This document shows positions 17,465-26,736 of a stretch of DNA of 31,707 nt, in pieces. Position numbers and translations under genes: made by a program. Source of the DNA: JBCBTJ01 sp964597685 (GTDB lineage: Bacteria > Pseudomonadota > Alphaproteobacteria > Caulobacterales > Hyphomonadaceae); contig CAZQZC010000011.1 of assembly GCA_964597685.1 (NCBI GenBank), positions 1 to 31,707 on the forward strand, given 5' to 3'. The notes beneath the pieces are model-generated. The model ran no database searches. It was not told where the DNA came from and was given only the letters and a program-made list of their open reading frames with translations. Position 1 is the first letter of the stretch. Each line of letters begins with the position of its first letter.

Positions 17465-19354
17465 ATGGCGAAAAGAATCTGGCTTGCGGATTTCGAATAT
17501 TCCGACGGTACAATTCTGATCAAAAAAACGGGGCACCGCATCCCGGCGAACTTGGCCTTGGCGAACGATATTCTGACGTGGCTGACGTTCTACATCTTGG
17601 CCCAGAGCTGGCGCACCTGGCGGCGGCTAACCGGCCACAAGCGTCCGTCGATCGCATTCTATCCGGACAAGCCGCGGCCTTGGTACTTTATTTGGCCGGT
17701 CATGCACGCCGCCGGCGCCAAGCTGATTTCTGATCCGGCCCAAGCCGATATTGTCTTCCAATTCGACGATTCGACCCTGACCCGGAACGCGCCGCCTACG
17801 ACAAAGCCAGGCGCGGTGCTGGTGAACTTCGATTGCGACGACGTGTCGAAATCGCGGGTGGGCGAGGCGTTTCTCACAGCCTCGGGCTACGATCTGGCGG
17901 TGGACCCGCGCACCTATTCAGGTCCGATGGTTGAAAAGTCGGAGCTGAACGGCGCCCATGACGGCCGCATCATCGAGGGTCCGATGGATCCCGAGCCCGG
18001 CAAGACTTATCAACGCCTCGTCGACAACGAGATCCCTGGAGGCATGGTCGAAGACCTGCGCACCTGCATCGTCGGCGGGAAGCCGCGCGTGGTGTTCCGC
18101 AAGCGCCGCCCACTCGAGCGCCGGTTCATGAACGAGAACAGGGAAGTGATCCTAGACCAGCCGCGGCTCGTATTCTCTGATGAAGAGCTGGATCTGATCG
18201 AGCGCTTCGCCAAAGAACTTCGTCTGGATTGGGGCGGCGTCGACGTGTTGCGCGACCGTGAAACGGGAAAAATCCACATCGTGGACGCGAACAAGACCGA
18301 CATGGGCCCGCCCGTCGCCTTGAAACTGGCCTGGAAACTTAGATCTACCCGACGCATGGCTCGCGCGTTCGCCGAGGCTTTCGCACCGAAGCGCAACGCC
18401 GCCGCCCAAATAAGCAATAGGACCACCGACCTCCCCATGAAACCCGCTGGAATCCCCTATGTAAAAGACATCGACGTTGAATATGGACGCGTCGATCACG
18501 TCAGCCCGCTCGTCAGACGGGTGATTGCGAACAATCCCGGCTCGTTCACCTATACCGGCACAGGCGTTTACATCATCGGCAAGGGCGAGGTCGCTGTGAT
18601 CGATCCCGGCCCCATGATCCCGGAGCATTTCGAAGCTTTGAAACGCGCCCTGGACGGCGAGCGCGTGACCCACGTCTTCGTCACCCATTCCCACATGGAC
18701 CATTCGCCGCTGGCCCACCCCTTGGCCGAATGGGCGGGCTGCAAAGTGCATGCGAAAGGTCCGGCGATCCCGACCGAATCGGACGTGCGCATGGAGGCTG
18801 GCGACGATCTCAGCTTCCGGCCCGACATCACGATCGGCGACGGATTTGCGGCGAAAGGCCCCGGCTGGACGCTTGAGGCCATCGAGACGCCCGGCCACAC
18901 CTCGAACCATCTTTGCTATGCGCTGCACGAAGAGCGCGCCCTATTTTCGGGCGACCACATCATGGGCTGGTCGACGACGGTGATCTCGCCGCCGGACGGG
19001 GATATGGGCGACTATCTCGACAGTTTGGCGAAAGTGCGCGACCGCAACTTCAAGACCATCTGGCCAACCCACGGCCCTCCCGTGACGGACGACGCCTCAG
19101 GTTTCATCCAAGCCTATATCGACCACCGGAAGAAACGCGAAGCCGCAATCCTCGATCGTCTCGCCGCCGGCGACACGAACATTCCGCAGATGGTGCGCAC
19201 GATCTACGCCGACATCGACAAGAAACTGCATCCAGCCGCCTGCCATTCCGTGCTCGGCCATATGATCCATCTTGTGAAGCTTGGCGTTGTCGAGTCGGGC
19301 GACGAAGCGCCTGGCGTGCAAAGCGATTACCGTCTGGTCCGTCGCGCGGCTTAA
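17465..19354 (+). CDS. ATP-grasp-like domain fused to a metallo-beta-lactamase-fold hydrolase
   Basis: One open frame encodes 629 residues. The N-terminal part (about 1-310) resembles an ATP-grasp ligase: YQRLVDN and GGMVEDLRTCIV, then VVFRKRRPLERRF, and the metal/ATP site GGVDVLRD...IHIVDANKTDMGPP. The C-terminal part (about 325-629) is an MBL hydrolase: HSHMDH at 408-413, later ETPGHTSNH, FSGDH and THGPP supply the other metal ligands, and the end is LACTB2-like. An internal ATG at 18437 starts exactly at the MBL domain, but has no good ribosome site, so separate translation is uncertain. GAGGAGG precedes the main ATG. Substrate unknown. A hairpin (GCGCCA-TAG-TGGCGC, 17378-17392) lies upstream. 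Confidence 0.75.
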   Translation: MAKRIWLADFEYSDGTILIKKTGHRIPANLALANDILTWLTFYILAQSWRTWRRLTGHKRPSIAFYPDKPRPWYFIWPVMHAAGAKLISDPAQADIVFQFDDSTLTRNAPPTTKPGAVLVNFDCDDVSKSRVGEAFLTASGYDLAVDPRTYSGPMVEKSELNGAHDGRIIEGPMDPEPGKTYQRLVDNEIPGGMVEDLRTCIVGGKPRVVFRKRRPLERRFMNENREVILDQPRLVFSDEELDLIERFAKELRLDWGGVDVLRDRETGKIHIVDANKTDMGPPVALKLAWKLRSTRRMARAFAEAFAPKRNAAAQISNRTTDLPMKPAGIPYVKDIDVEYGRVDHVSPLVRRVIANNPGSFTYTGTGVYIIGKGEVAVIDPGPMIPEHFEALKRALDGERVTHVFVTHSHMDHSPLAHPLAEWAGCKVHAKGPAIPTESDVRMEAGDDLSFRPDITIGDGFAAKGPGWTLEAIETPGHTSNHLCYALHEERALFSGDHIMGWSTTVISPPDGDMGDYLDSLAKVRDRNFKTIWPTHGPPVTDDASGFIQAYIDHRKKREAAILDRLAAGDTNIPQMVRTIYADIDKKLHPAACHSVLGHMIHLVKLGVVESGDEAPGVQSDYRLVRRAA

Positions 19355-19381
19355 ACACCGCTCGGCATGTAATCGGCCCTT

Positions 19382-19396
19382 GTCGGCCAAGCCGAC
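19382..19396. terminator. Short hairpin between convergent genes
   Basis: GTCGGC and GCCGAC pair around a three-base loop in the 45-base gap between two convergent genes. On the plus strand CGTTT follows. It is short and could serve as a weak two-way terminator. Confidence 0.3.
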
Positions 19397-19399
19397 CGT

Positions 19400-20254
19400 T
19401 TAACGCGACCCAGCGGATATGCCCTGGGTCGCGTTTAGGTCTTGCAGAAAGCGATAAATGCGCCTCTGGTTCGCGCCGAGGTCGGAAAGCCCGACGCGGC
19501 TGATGGAGCGCATATCGACCCGGGTTCGATCGTCGACATCGCGGACATAGATCGCAACATCGTCCTTGAAGCCAAACCAGGACGAGGTTTCCGTCGCTTC
19601 GATCCGCCCGGATGCTTTGTCCGCGGTGACAACGTCCCAGCCCCGCCTTTCGACAAGGGCTAAAGCCGCGTCGAACACGTCTCCAGCCTGCCCGTCGAAG
19701 ACCAGCGGCTCGATCGGTTCATACCGCTCCTCTGCAATCGCCTTGGCTTGCGCTTCAGCGTTCGTCAGCCCGCTAAAACCAGGCCAACGCGCGCTGACGC
19801 CCTCAGGAATAATCGGGTCTAGCAGAACGTCGTTGGTTGCGCCGCCGGCCTCACGCACGTCGAGCAATTGCTGAGAGAACGCGACCGGCCGGTCCCAATC
19901 GGTCTGAACGTCGTGTATCGGGGGCAGCGCCTGGCCGCCTGCTGCAAGGCCGAAAAGGCGGCCGGCCAGCCCGCCCGCGATCAACACAGCGCCCAGCGAA
20001 ATGATGAATGGCCGCTTTCGCGGCGCGGCGATGAGCGACACGATGAGCGCCGCAAGCGCTGCGAGACCGGCGACGCCGACAACGATCGGACCCCAGCCGA
20101 TATACATCCGCCCCAGACCAAACTGGTATCCCCAGACGCCAAACTTCGTGCCCAGCGCCGCAGCCAGGAACCAAGCGACCGCCAGCAGGGAGACGATCAA
20201 CGCCGCCCAAGCGAAAGTTTGCCGCCAGCCAGCGGTCTGCGACTCTTGAGACAT
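19400..20254 (-). CDS. DUF1499 membrane protein
   Basis: The 284-residue protein has three or four N-terminal membrane helices (residues about 14-34, 55-75 and 85-105, including WAALIVSLLAVAWFLAAAL) followed by a soluble DUF1499 domain: DNA features such as DVFDAALALVERRGWDVV, then GRIEATETSSWFGFKDDVAIYV and VDMRSISRVGLSDLGANQRRI. DUF1499 proteins are common in alphaproteobacteria and have no assigned role. ATG at 20254 is chosen for GGGGAG six bases upstream; an ATG seven codons earlier lacks one. It is divergent from the FAD oxidoreductase gene. Confidence 0.82.
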   Translation of the reverse strand: MSQESQTAGWRQTFAWAALIVSLLAVAWFLAAALGTKFGVWGYQFGLGRMYIGWGPIVVGVAGLAALAALIVSLIAAPRKRPFIISLGAVLIAGGLAGRLFGLAAGGQALPPIHDVQTDWDRPVAFSQQLLDVREAGGATNDVLLDPIIPEGVSARWPGFSGLTNAEAQAKAIAEERYEPIEPLVFDGQAGDVFDAALALVERRGWDVVTADKASGRIEATETSSWFGFKDDVAIYVRDVDDRTRVDMRSISRVGLSDLGANQRRIYRFLQDLNATQGISAGSR

Positions 20255-20346
20255 CTTGTTCTCCCCGGATTCCATCGCGATCGATCTAAGCCAACGCCGG
20301 GCGCCTGTCGAAGGTCAATCGCTGCCGCTCGTCCGAAAATTCGCCC

Positions 20347-20397
20347 TTGGGCTCACAACCCAAAAGAACTGGTCTGACCTATTCGCCCACAGGGCGA
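20347..20397. promoter_or_regulatory. Two short inverted repeats in the leader of the FAD oxidoreductase gene
   Basis: TTGGG-N7-CCCAA (20347-20363) and TCGCCC-ACA-GGGCGA (20383-20397) lie between the divergent DUF1499 and oxidoreductase genes, 57-107 bases upstream of the oxidoreductase ATG. They could be operator sites or small hairpins in the mRNA leader; no known consensus is matched. Confidence 0.25.
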
Positions 20398-20453
20398 GCT
20401 TTCCTACCAGGTGTTCGCGCGCTAAGTTTGTTCTCAAGCTAAGGGGGCTGAAC

Positions 20454-22490
20454 ATGCCGCAGAAGGTTGCAGTTTTGGGAGGCGGGATGGGCGCGTTGTC
20501 CGCCGCCTATGAGCTTATGGAGTCCGACAAGACAGGGCGCTACGAGATCCACGTCTACCAGATGGGCTGGCGTCTTGGCGGCAAGTGCGCCACGGGACGA
20601 AATCTCGAGCCTGGGAAACGTTTCCGAAATGAAGAGCACGGGCTTCACGTGCTCGGCGGCTGGTATCACAACACATTCGCAATGCTTCGCACGGCGTATG
20701 CGGCCTGGCCCGCCACAAATGCTACCGGGGTGCGACCTCTGGACGAGGCGTTCCTCGCGCTTCCCGGCGCGACGCTCTACCAACAAAGCTCGCCCCTCCT
20801 TGGCGGTGTGCACGGTTGGCGAGAGATTAAGCTCGATATTCCGAGCCTGCCCGGCGTGCCGGGAGTGAACCCGCCGGAATTGACGCCGTCGCGGCTGATA
20901 CAGGTCATGCTGGCCTGGGCGCGTGAGTTGGCGTCGAAACTCAATCCGTTTGCGAAGTCGCAGCTTGGCTCGCCGCGCCATGAGAGCCTCGCCGACCAGG
21001 TCGCAGACAAAATCGAAAGCCTGGAGCAGGCCTATCTCGATCTGAAGCCAAGCCATCGCGACGAAGAGTTGAAGGGGAGATTTCTGACGCCTGCGACGGA
21101 CTTGATCGCCGACCTTGAGGCCATTGCAGGGCTGCTTCCAAAGCCGCAAGGCCACCAGACCGTCGCGAAACATCCCACAAGTTTCCAGCTCTTTCCGTCT
21201 GGCATTCTCTCAACGCTTTACGACGCTTGGAATGTCATGACAGAGGCCATCGTCATCGCCCGCGGTTTTATCGCAGACCGCGTGCCCTGGCGTGGCTTCG
21301 ACCCGCTGAACGACGAAGAGGGCATGGCATGGCTCCGCCGGCACGGCGCGCCGGAGCGGGTTATCGAGTCCGCCTTCGTCCAAGTCGGCTACCACTACGC
21401 GTTCAGCTTCACCGACGGCGATCCGTCCAAGCCGAACTCGGCCGCCGGCGCCACGCTGCGCGCCTTTGCGCGGATGCTGACGATCTACAACGGCGCGTTC
21501 TTCCACCATTTCAACGGATCGACGGCCGATGTGATGGTCACCCCGCTCTATGACGTCATGAAAGCCCGCGGCGTCAAATTCCACTTCTTCAATCAAGTCA
21601 TGTCGCTAGAGCCAAGCGCCGACGGCGACTCGATCGACCGTATCGTCATGCGCCATCAGGCCAAGGTGAAAGCAGGGCCGACAGATTATGATCCCTTTGT
21701 CACCGAGCACGGCGTGCGCGGTTGGCCGGACAGACCTCTGATGGACCAATTGGAGCTGGCGCCGTTCGAACCGCATTTTCCGGCGAATTTCGAGGATCCC
21801 GCCGATGTCGATCCTGCGGAGCGCTTCGTCACGTTGAAGAAGGGTGAAGATTTCGATCTGATCATCCTTGGCATTCCCGGCGCGGCGTTGACCGACATCG
21901 CCGCGCCTCTGGCGGCGAAAAGCGCGCGTTGGGCTACGATGCTCGCCTCGTTCGAGACTTGTCCGACGCTGGCCTACCAAGCCTGGACGGAAGACACGAT
22001 CGCAGACCTTGGCTGGACCAGCGGCCCGCCCATCGCGACGGGCTACATCCTCCCGCTGAGCACCTGGTCGGATATGAGCTTTCTGCTCGAACAAGAGACC
22101 GATGAAGGCGCGCCCTACAAGGCGCTGTCCTATTTCTGCGGACCGGTGCGCAAGCGCGACATTCCACACTACCAAGAGGTCGCGAAGACCTGGATTGAGC
22201 GCCACGCCGACGGCTTCTTGCCTGACTTCTCTCCGGCAAAGGTCGGGGATTCGTATCTCCGCGTGAACGCCACACCGTCCGAACTTTACATATTCGCCGC
22301 AACCGGAAAGGTGAAAGACAGGCTTCGGGCCGACGACACAGGGATGGACAATCTCTTTCTGACCGGCGACTGGGTCAGCAATGGGTCTGATCTTGGATGG
22401 GTTGAAGGGGCCGTCATGTCAGGGCGTCAATGCGCCCGCGCGATCTCAGGGGTGCCGATGCGCGTATACGGCGAGTCCGACTACGGATGA
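20454..22490 (+). CDS. FAD-dependent oxidoreductase (amine oxidase/phytoene desaturase-like)
   Basis: The 678-residue protein begins KVAVLGGGMGALSAAYEL, a Rossmann FAD-binding motif, and ends with the superfamily's second FAD signature NLFLTGDWVSNGSDLGWVEG. Near the N-terminus, WRLGGKCATGRN and EHGLHVLGG match the GG-R-G region of amine-oxidase and desaturase families; MDQLELAPFEP and RFVTLKKGEDFDLIIL lie in the middle. It is longer than typical desaturases such as HpnE or CrtI. The start at 20454 has AAGGGGG six bases upstream. It overlaps the cyclase gene by ATGA and is therefore first in a three-gene unit. It may oxidise an isoprenoid, lipid or amine; the substrate is unknown. Confidence 0.82.
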   Translation: MPQKVAVLGGGMGALSAAYELMESDKTGRYEIHVYQMGWRLGGKCATGRNLEPGKRFRNEEHGLHVLGGWYHNTFAMLRTAYAAWPATNATGVRPLDEAFLALPGATLYQQSSPLLGGVHGWREIKLDIPSLPGVPGVNPPELTPSRLIQVMLAWARELASKLNPFAKSQLGSPRHESLADQVADKIESLEQAYLDLKPSHRDEELKGRFLTPATDLIADLEAIAGLLPKPQGHQTVAKHPTSFQLFPSGILSTLYDAWNVMTEAIVIARGFIADRVPWRGFDPLNDEEGMAWLRRHGAPERVIESAFVQVGYHYAFSFTDGDPSKPNSAAGATLRAFARMLTIYNGAFFHHFNGSTADVMVTPLYDVMKARGVKFHFFNQVMSLEPSADGDSIDRIVMRHQAKVKAGPTDYDPFVTEHGVRGWPDRPLMDQLELAPFEPHFPANFEDPADVDPAERFVTLKKGEDFDLIILGIPGAALTDIAAPLAAKSARWATMLASFETCPTLAYQAWTEDTIADLGWTSGPPIATGYILPLSTWSDMSFLLEQETDEGAPYKALSYFCGPVRKRDIPHYQEVAKTWIERHADGFLPDFSPAKVGDSYLRVNATPSELYIFAATGKVKDRLRADDTGMDNLFLTGDWVSNGSDLGWVEGAVMSGRQCARAISGVPMRVYGESDYG

Positions 22491-25400
22491 CCGCAATTGG
22501 CAGTCCGGCCTCGGACGCGCGGATCGGGTCAATGACGAACGCCGCAAGGCCGCCTCCAAGTATTGCGGCGGTGCGCCGACGCGCTCGGGTCTTCGCGGCA
22601 GACATCGCCAGCTTTACGAAGCTGACAAGCGCGTGGGTGGCGCAGGATCGGCGCGGCGGCGCCGAGCGGGCGGCCGACGCCGTCACGAAGGTGTTCGCAG
22701 CGCTCGCCGTCGACCTCTCGAAAATGGGTCTGCGCACCGGCGGCTTCGCCGGCGACGCGCTCACCGCATGGGCCGATGCGGACGCAGCGGACATCGGTAT
22801 TGACGCGTTTCAATCAGCGGTCCTCGAGGCGCTCGCCAAATCGGGAGAGACCCTTGAGGTCAGGATCGGCGCGGCGCACGGCGAGGTGTTCGCAGGCGAA
22901 GCCCGCGGTGCGTTGTCGTCCATTCCCTTGATCTGGGGCGGCCCCGTCGCGGAGGTTTTTCGATCCTTGGACTCCGCCCCAAAATCGGGGCCCGGCGAAT
23001 CGGCGTCCGGCCGCGCCCCCGCCCGCCAATCCGCGCTATCCAAGACTGCGGACGCCTCGGTCTATCACCGCTGGAACGTCGCCTTGCGCGCTTTCGGTCC
23101 GGATGTGGACGCAGCGGCTCTCAATCCGAGCGGATTAGGCGAGGTTTGGCGGATTTGCACCGCGCTCGCCGAAGGGTTCGGCGGTCGTTGCGACAACATT
23201 GTCCAGGACGACAAGGGATTGGTTGTTTGGGCCGGCTTTCCGGACGCCGACGGAAGCCGAAGGGGGATTGCGAAATCGTACGCCGCAGAAGCCGAACGGG
23301 CGTTGTCTGCAAGAGGCGGTCTCGCGCACACAGGCATCGGCCATGGGCTTGTATTTCAAACGTCGTTGCCGCTCGCCGATCGAGCGATGGCGATAACCAT
23401 CGGCGAGTCCCTGAATCTCGCGGCGAAATCCCTGTTGGCGGACACGCAGCCCGCTCAGCCAAGCTTACCGGCGGCGATCGCCTCGAAAGGCGTGTTCATT
23501 GGTCGATCCGTCGAGCAAATGCGGCTCCAAACGCTCATCGGAAACGCCGCGCCCGGCGACAACAAGATCGCGATCGTCACCGGGCCGCCCGGCGTCGGAA
23601 AATCCGCGTTTGTGGATCACGTCTTGTCTCAGTCTTCGGCTCAAGGCCATCGAGTCTTGAGAATTTCCCTGAGGCCAAGCGACGCCTTCGCTCCCTATTC
23701 CGGCCTCCAATCCATCGCCGACAGCCTCGGCGCGCCAGAGCCCGAAGCACAATCGGCTGGCAAGCCGATCGATAGATTCGCCCAGGCCGACGACCTTGCA
23801 AAACGGCTGGCTGGCGGCCTCGTCATAGACAATTGGCAATGGTGCGATCCGGAATCGAAGCGGCTCATTCAAACCCTCATCCCAAAGGCGGACCTCGCGT
23901 TTGTCGTGCTCGCCTCCCGCCCGTCGGACGACCCGCCCTTTCCTAGCGAAACAGCGCTGCACATCGCCTTGGACGGTTTGGCGTTGACCGATGCAAATCT
24001 TTTGCTTGAGGCGCGGCCTGGCCTCAAAATCAACGGGCAGGACGTGTCGACACTGCTCGAAATCTCCGGCGGCAATCCATTCTGGCTTTTGGAGATATCA
24101 AAGGATTGGTCGACGTCGCCCGATCCCACTTCGGACGGAGCCCATCCTGGCGGATTGGACGCCTTCCTGCATCGTCGCGCCGAAACGCTGAGCTCCGGGG
24201 CTCGGTTCGCCTGGCGGCTGTTGTGCACCTGGCAAGAACCGATCCAGATCGACAAGGCCGCCAATCTTGTCGAGCAGCTGGGCGGGAAACTGGCGGAGCG
24301 ACATCTCGACGAGATCGACGCACTGGGTTGGTTGTCGACCGACCAAAGCGGGGATCAGCTCGTGGTCGCGCCCGCGCATCGGATCCTCGCCGACTGGGGG
24401 CGGAGCTCGCTGCCGGTGACCGTCGAACGCGCCCTGAATACACGAATCGCACGCATTCTGACGCACGACGCCGAGGAAACATCGCGCATCGCGAGACACT
24501 GGCGGCGCGCCGGCGCCAAGGGACGCGCTTCGATCATGTTTGAACGCGCAGCGACGGAAGCCGTGGAAGCTGGCGCTTATCAATCAGCGAAGAATCTTCT
24601 TGGCATGGCCGAAGCCGAGGCCGACTCGGCTCTATCGACCATATCTCGGCGGCGGTCGCGTTTGTCCCTGCGCGCAACCTCGGACTGGGGACTTGGCGAG
24701 ATTCGGTCCGCCAAACGGTCGGTCGTCGCGCATGACGCCTTGGACCAAGCAATGGCCCGGCGTCGCCGCGTCAATCCGAGGGTCGAATTCGTGCGGGCCG
24801 AGGCGGGGCAATTCTCAGGCGATCCGACAATGGTTCTGCGGGGAGTCTTGCGCGGCGTCGCCTTGCGCGACCGGTCGAGCGATACATGGGACGCGCGGGC
24901 GCGGAGATCGGGGTTCTTCAATTATCTGATCGGGCTTTCAGGCGCGCCCGCCTATGGCCGGCTCCACGCCTTGACGGCCAAAGCCGAGGCGGCCGGCCAA
25001 CCCCGCGCGGCCGCCTTGCTCCTGAACGCTCAGGCCACCTTGGCGATGAGCCGCGGAGATTGGACGCGCGCGGCGGGTTTGCTCGAACGCTCCAGCATCG
25101 CCGTCGCGACGACACAGGACTTCCAGTTGCGGGGCGTCGTAACAACGCTGCAAGCTCTGCGGCTATTGTTCATGGGCGACGGCCCAGGTTGCGCTCAGCG
25201 GTTTCGGGACCTGCGGGACCTCACAAAACGACAACGCAACAGAATGTTCGACGCCTGGGCCGATTACGGCGAAGCGGAGGGGCTGTTGGTGTCGGGAGAG
25301 TTTGCCGAAGCGCGCCGATTGGCGGCGCAGGCGCTCGACAAGCTGACGGGCCTTGGCGAGCATCAATCTCCTTGCATTGCAGAAGGCGTGGTCGCTCGCT

Positions 25401-25789
25401 GTGATTTCGCCTTGGGCGACAGACGCGCGGCCCTGGTCCGAGCCCGCCGGGCGTTGAAACTGGCCAGTCCGGCGGCCCTTTTGAACTTCAGTTCACTGGA
25501 AGGCGTCTCTGCGCCGGCCGAACTGGCTGCGCGCGCGGCCGTCGACGGCGACGCCGCGCCCGAAACGCTGCGCCTCATGCGCGACGGCCGCGCCCTGCTC
25601 GCCCGCTATGCGCGAACCATACCGATTGCGAGGCCGAGGCTTGCCCTTGTCGATGGGTTGATCGCGGCCTCCCAAGACCGGCGTCGACCGGCGAAGACAC
25701 AATTCAATAAGGCGCTCTCGAAAGCCCAGAAGATCGCCATGGCGCATGACATGAGACTGGCCGAAGGGGCCGTCGACGATATGACCTAG
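22487..25789 (+). CDS. Soluble adenylyl cyclase-like protein: two cyclase domains, AAA/STAND ATPase, helical C-terminus
   Basis: The 1100-residue protein (start at the ATGA overlap; ATG at 22532 is an alternative) resembles ADCY10-type soluble cyclase. Domain C1 (about 30-165) keeps both metal aspartates: D39 in FAADIASFTKL and D90 in GFAGDALTAW. Domain C2 (about 192-320) keeps the adenine-site lysine K243 (QDDKGLVVWAGF) and the Asn310 of SLNLAAK, with Lys314 where Arg is usual. A P-loop ATPase follows (GPPGVGKS 366-373; Walker B GLVIDNWQW with D448), then a long helical, TPR-like region to the end. C1 lacks the Asn of the usual motif (PVAEVFR). Together C1 and C2 could build one active site making cAMP. 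The C-terminus may sense a ligand, as in related regulators. Gene order suggests joint work with the flanking enzymes. Confidence 0.82.
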   Translation: MTAIGSPASDARIGSMTNAARPPPSIAAVRRRARVFAADIASFTKLTSAWVAQDRRGGAERAADAVTKVFAALAVDLSKMGLRTGGFAGDALTAWADADAADIGIDAFQSAVLEALAKSGETLEVRIGAAHGEVFAGEARGALSSIPLIWGGPVAEVFRSLDSAPKSGPGESASGRAPARQSALSKTADASVYHRWNVALRAFGPDVDAAALNPSGLGEVWRICTALAEGFGGRCDNIVQDDKGLVVWAGFPDADGSRRGIAKSYAAEAERALSARGGLAHTGIGHGLVFQTSLPLADRAMAITIGESLNLAAKSLLADTQPAQPSLPAAIASKGVFIGRSVEQMRLQTLIGNAAPGDNKIAIVTGPPGVGKSAFVDHVLSQSSAQGHRVLRISLRPSDAFAPYSGLQSIADSLGAPEPEAQSAGKPIDRFAQADDLAKRLAGGLVIDNWQWCDPESKRLIQTLIPKADLAFVVLASRPSDDPPFPSETALHIALDGLALTDANLLLEARPGLKINGQDVSTLLEISGGNPFWLLEISKDWSTSPDPTSDGAHPGGLDAFLHRRAETLSSGARFAWRLLCTWQEPIQIDKAANLVEQLGGKLAERHLDEIDALGWLSTDQSGDQLVVAPAHRILADWGRSSLPVTVERALNTRIARILTHDAEETSRIARHWRRAGAKGRASIMFERAATEAVEAGAYQSAKNLLGMAEAEADSALSTISRRRSRLSLRATSDWGLGEIRSAKRSVVAHDALDQAMARRRRVNPRVEFVRAEAGQFSGDPTMVLRGVLRGVALRDRSSDTWDARARRSGFFNYLIGLSGAPAYGRLHALTAKAEAAGQPRAAALLLNAQATLAMSRGDWTRAAGLLERSSIAVATTQDFQLRGVVTTLQALRLLFMGDGPGCAQRFRDLRDLTKRQRNRMFDAWADYGEAEGLLVSGEFAEARRLAAQALDKLTGLGEHQSPCIAEGVVARCDFALGDRRAALVRARRALKLASPAALLNFSSLEGVSAPAELAARAAVDGDAAPETLRLMRDGRALLARYARTIPIARPRLALVDGLIAASQDRRRPAKTQFNKALSKAQKIAMAHDMRLAEGAVDDMT

Positions 25790-25800
25790 GACACAAACAG

Positions 25801-26733
25801 ATGACCGATACACAGCGCTATATCTATTCGGCGAACCGCGCCTTCGCCCGCCCTCCCTTTTTGGCGACCAACGCCTTGCTGCAATCAGGTTGGCTCAAAT
25901 CGAGCTTCGGGCCGCTGCAATCGTTTCTCGACAGCACCCTCAACCGTGTCCTGCCGGGGCACCGTTTCATTACGCCGTTGCCCACGGTGCTCTATACAGG
26001 CCTGTTCGTGCCCCAAATGCGGTCTGGAAATGTCATCGACGCCAGCCGCGGATATGTCGCGGAAACCGACATCTCGTTCTGGATCCTCACCTATGGCGGC
26101 AAGATCGGCGACGAGGGCCATTGGGCGCTGCGTTGGACGCCCGCATTCATGTTCGTCAACGATGCGGCCGCCGTCGCCGGCGGGCGTGAAGTCTATGGAT
26201 TCCCAAAGCTCATGGCCGAGGTCGCCCGCACAGCCGAGGCGCCTTCGGATTATGGCCTGGAGGTCACGGTCCCGGCGCTGAAAGTATTCGGCCCGAACGA
26301 ACAGGTCGAACCGTTCAAACTGATCGAAATCGACTCCGCCTCCGCAGGACCAAACGGCGCAGATCGCAACAAGGCCGAAAACACCTGGCGGGATGTCGCC
26401 CGCAGCGTCGTCGACCAGATCGCCAGCGACTTGATCGACGATTTGCGCCTGCCGCAACTCTCGTTTCCAATTCTATCGCTCAAGCAATTCCCCTCGGTCG
26501 AGAACCCCGATCTCGCAGCTTACCAAGCCCTCGTCTCCTCCAAGATGACAAGTACGGCGATCCACGACATCGGCGGGGTCGACGGCAAGCCGAAGCTGAC
26601 GATCAATCCCGCGCAGTCGATTCTAATGACTGAAGTTCTGGGACTCGACCCCACGTCGGAAATGGAGGGCGGACTTTGGGTCGTTCAAGATTTCACCGCC
26701 GAGCTGGGGACCGTCCTTGGCCCCGACACCTGA
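25801..26733 (+). CDS. Acetoacetate decarboxylase-fold protein
   Basis: The 310-residue protein has the ADC family signature AGGREVYGFPKLMAEV with GRE (128-130) and K136 in FPK, the region of the Schiff-base lysine in acetoacetate decarboxylase. The classical clostridial enzyme has two adjacent lysines here; this one has Lys-Leu, so a decarboxylase with altered pKa, or a different reaction on a keto acid, is possible. Other parts: TPLPTVLYTGLFVPQM, FWILTYGGKIGDEGHWALRW and LPQLSFPILSLKQF. It starts 11 bases after the cyclase stop and ends three bases before the stop of the convergent Crp-type regulator gene, so it closes the operon. Confidence 0.8.
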   Translation: MTDTQRYIYSANRAFARPPFLATNALLQSGWLKSSFGPLQSFLDSTLNRVLPGHRFITPLPTVLYTGLFVPQMRSGNVIDASRGYVAETDISFWILTYGGKIGDEGHWALRWTPAFMFVNDAAAVAGGREVYGFPKLMAEVARTAEAPSDYGLEVTVPALKVFGPNEQVEPFKLIEIDSASAGPNGADRNKAENTWRDVARSVVDQIASDLIDDLRLPQLSFPILSLKQFPSVENPDLAAYQALVSSKMTSTAIHDIGGVDGKPKLTINPAQSILMTEVLGLDPTSEMEGGLWVVQDFTAELGTVLGPDT

Positions 26734-26736
26734 ACC

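Noticed and set aside
20256..20453. N-terminal extension of the FAD oxidoreductase by 66 residues
   Set aside because: The strong ribosome site and the Rossmann motif both place the start at 20454; the extension overlaps the divergent promoter region.
22430..22486. Start of the cyclase gene at an earlier ATG inside the oxidoreductase gene
   Set aside because: It would overlap the upstream gene by 61 bases and add an arginine-rich leader unlike the family; the ATGA overlap at 22487 is more natural.
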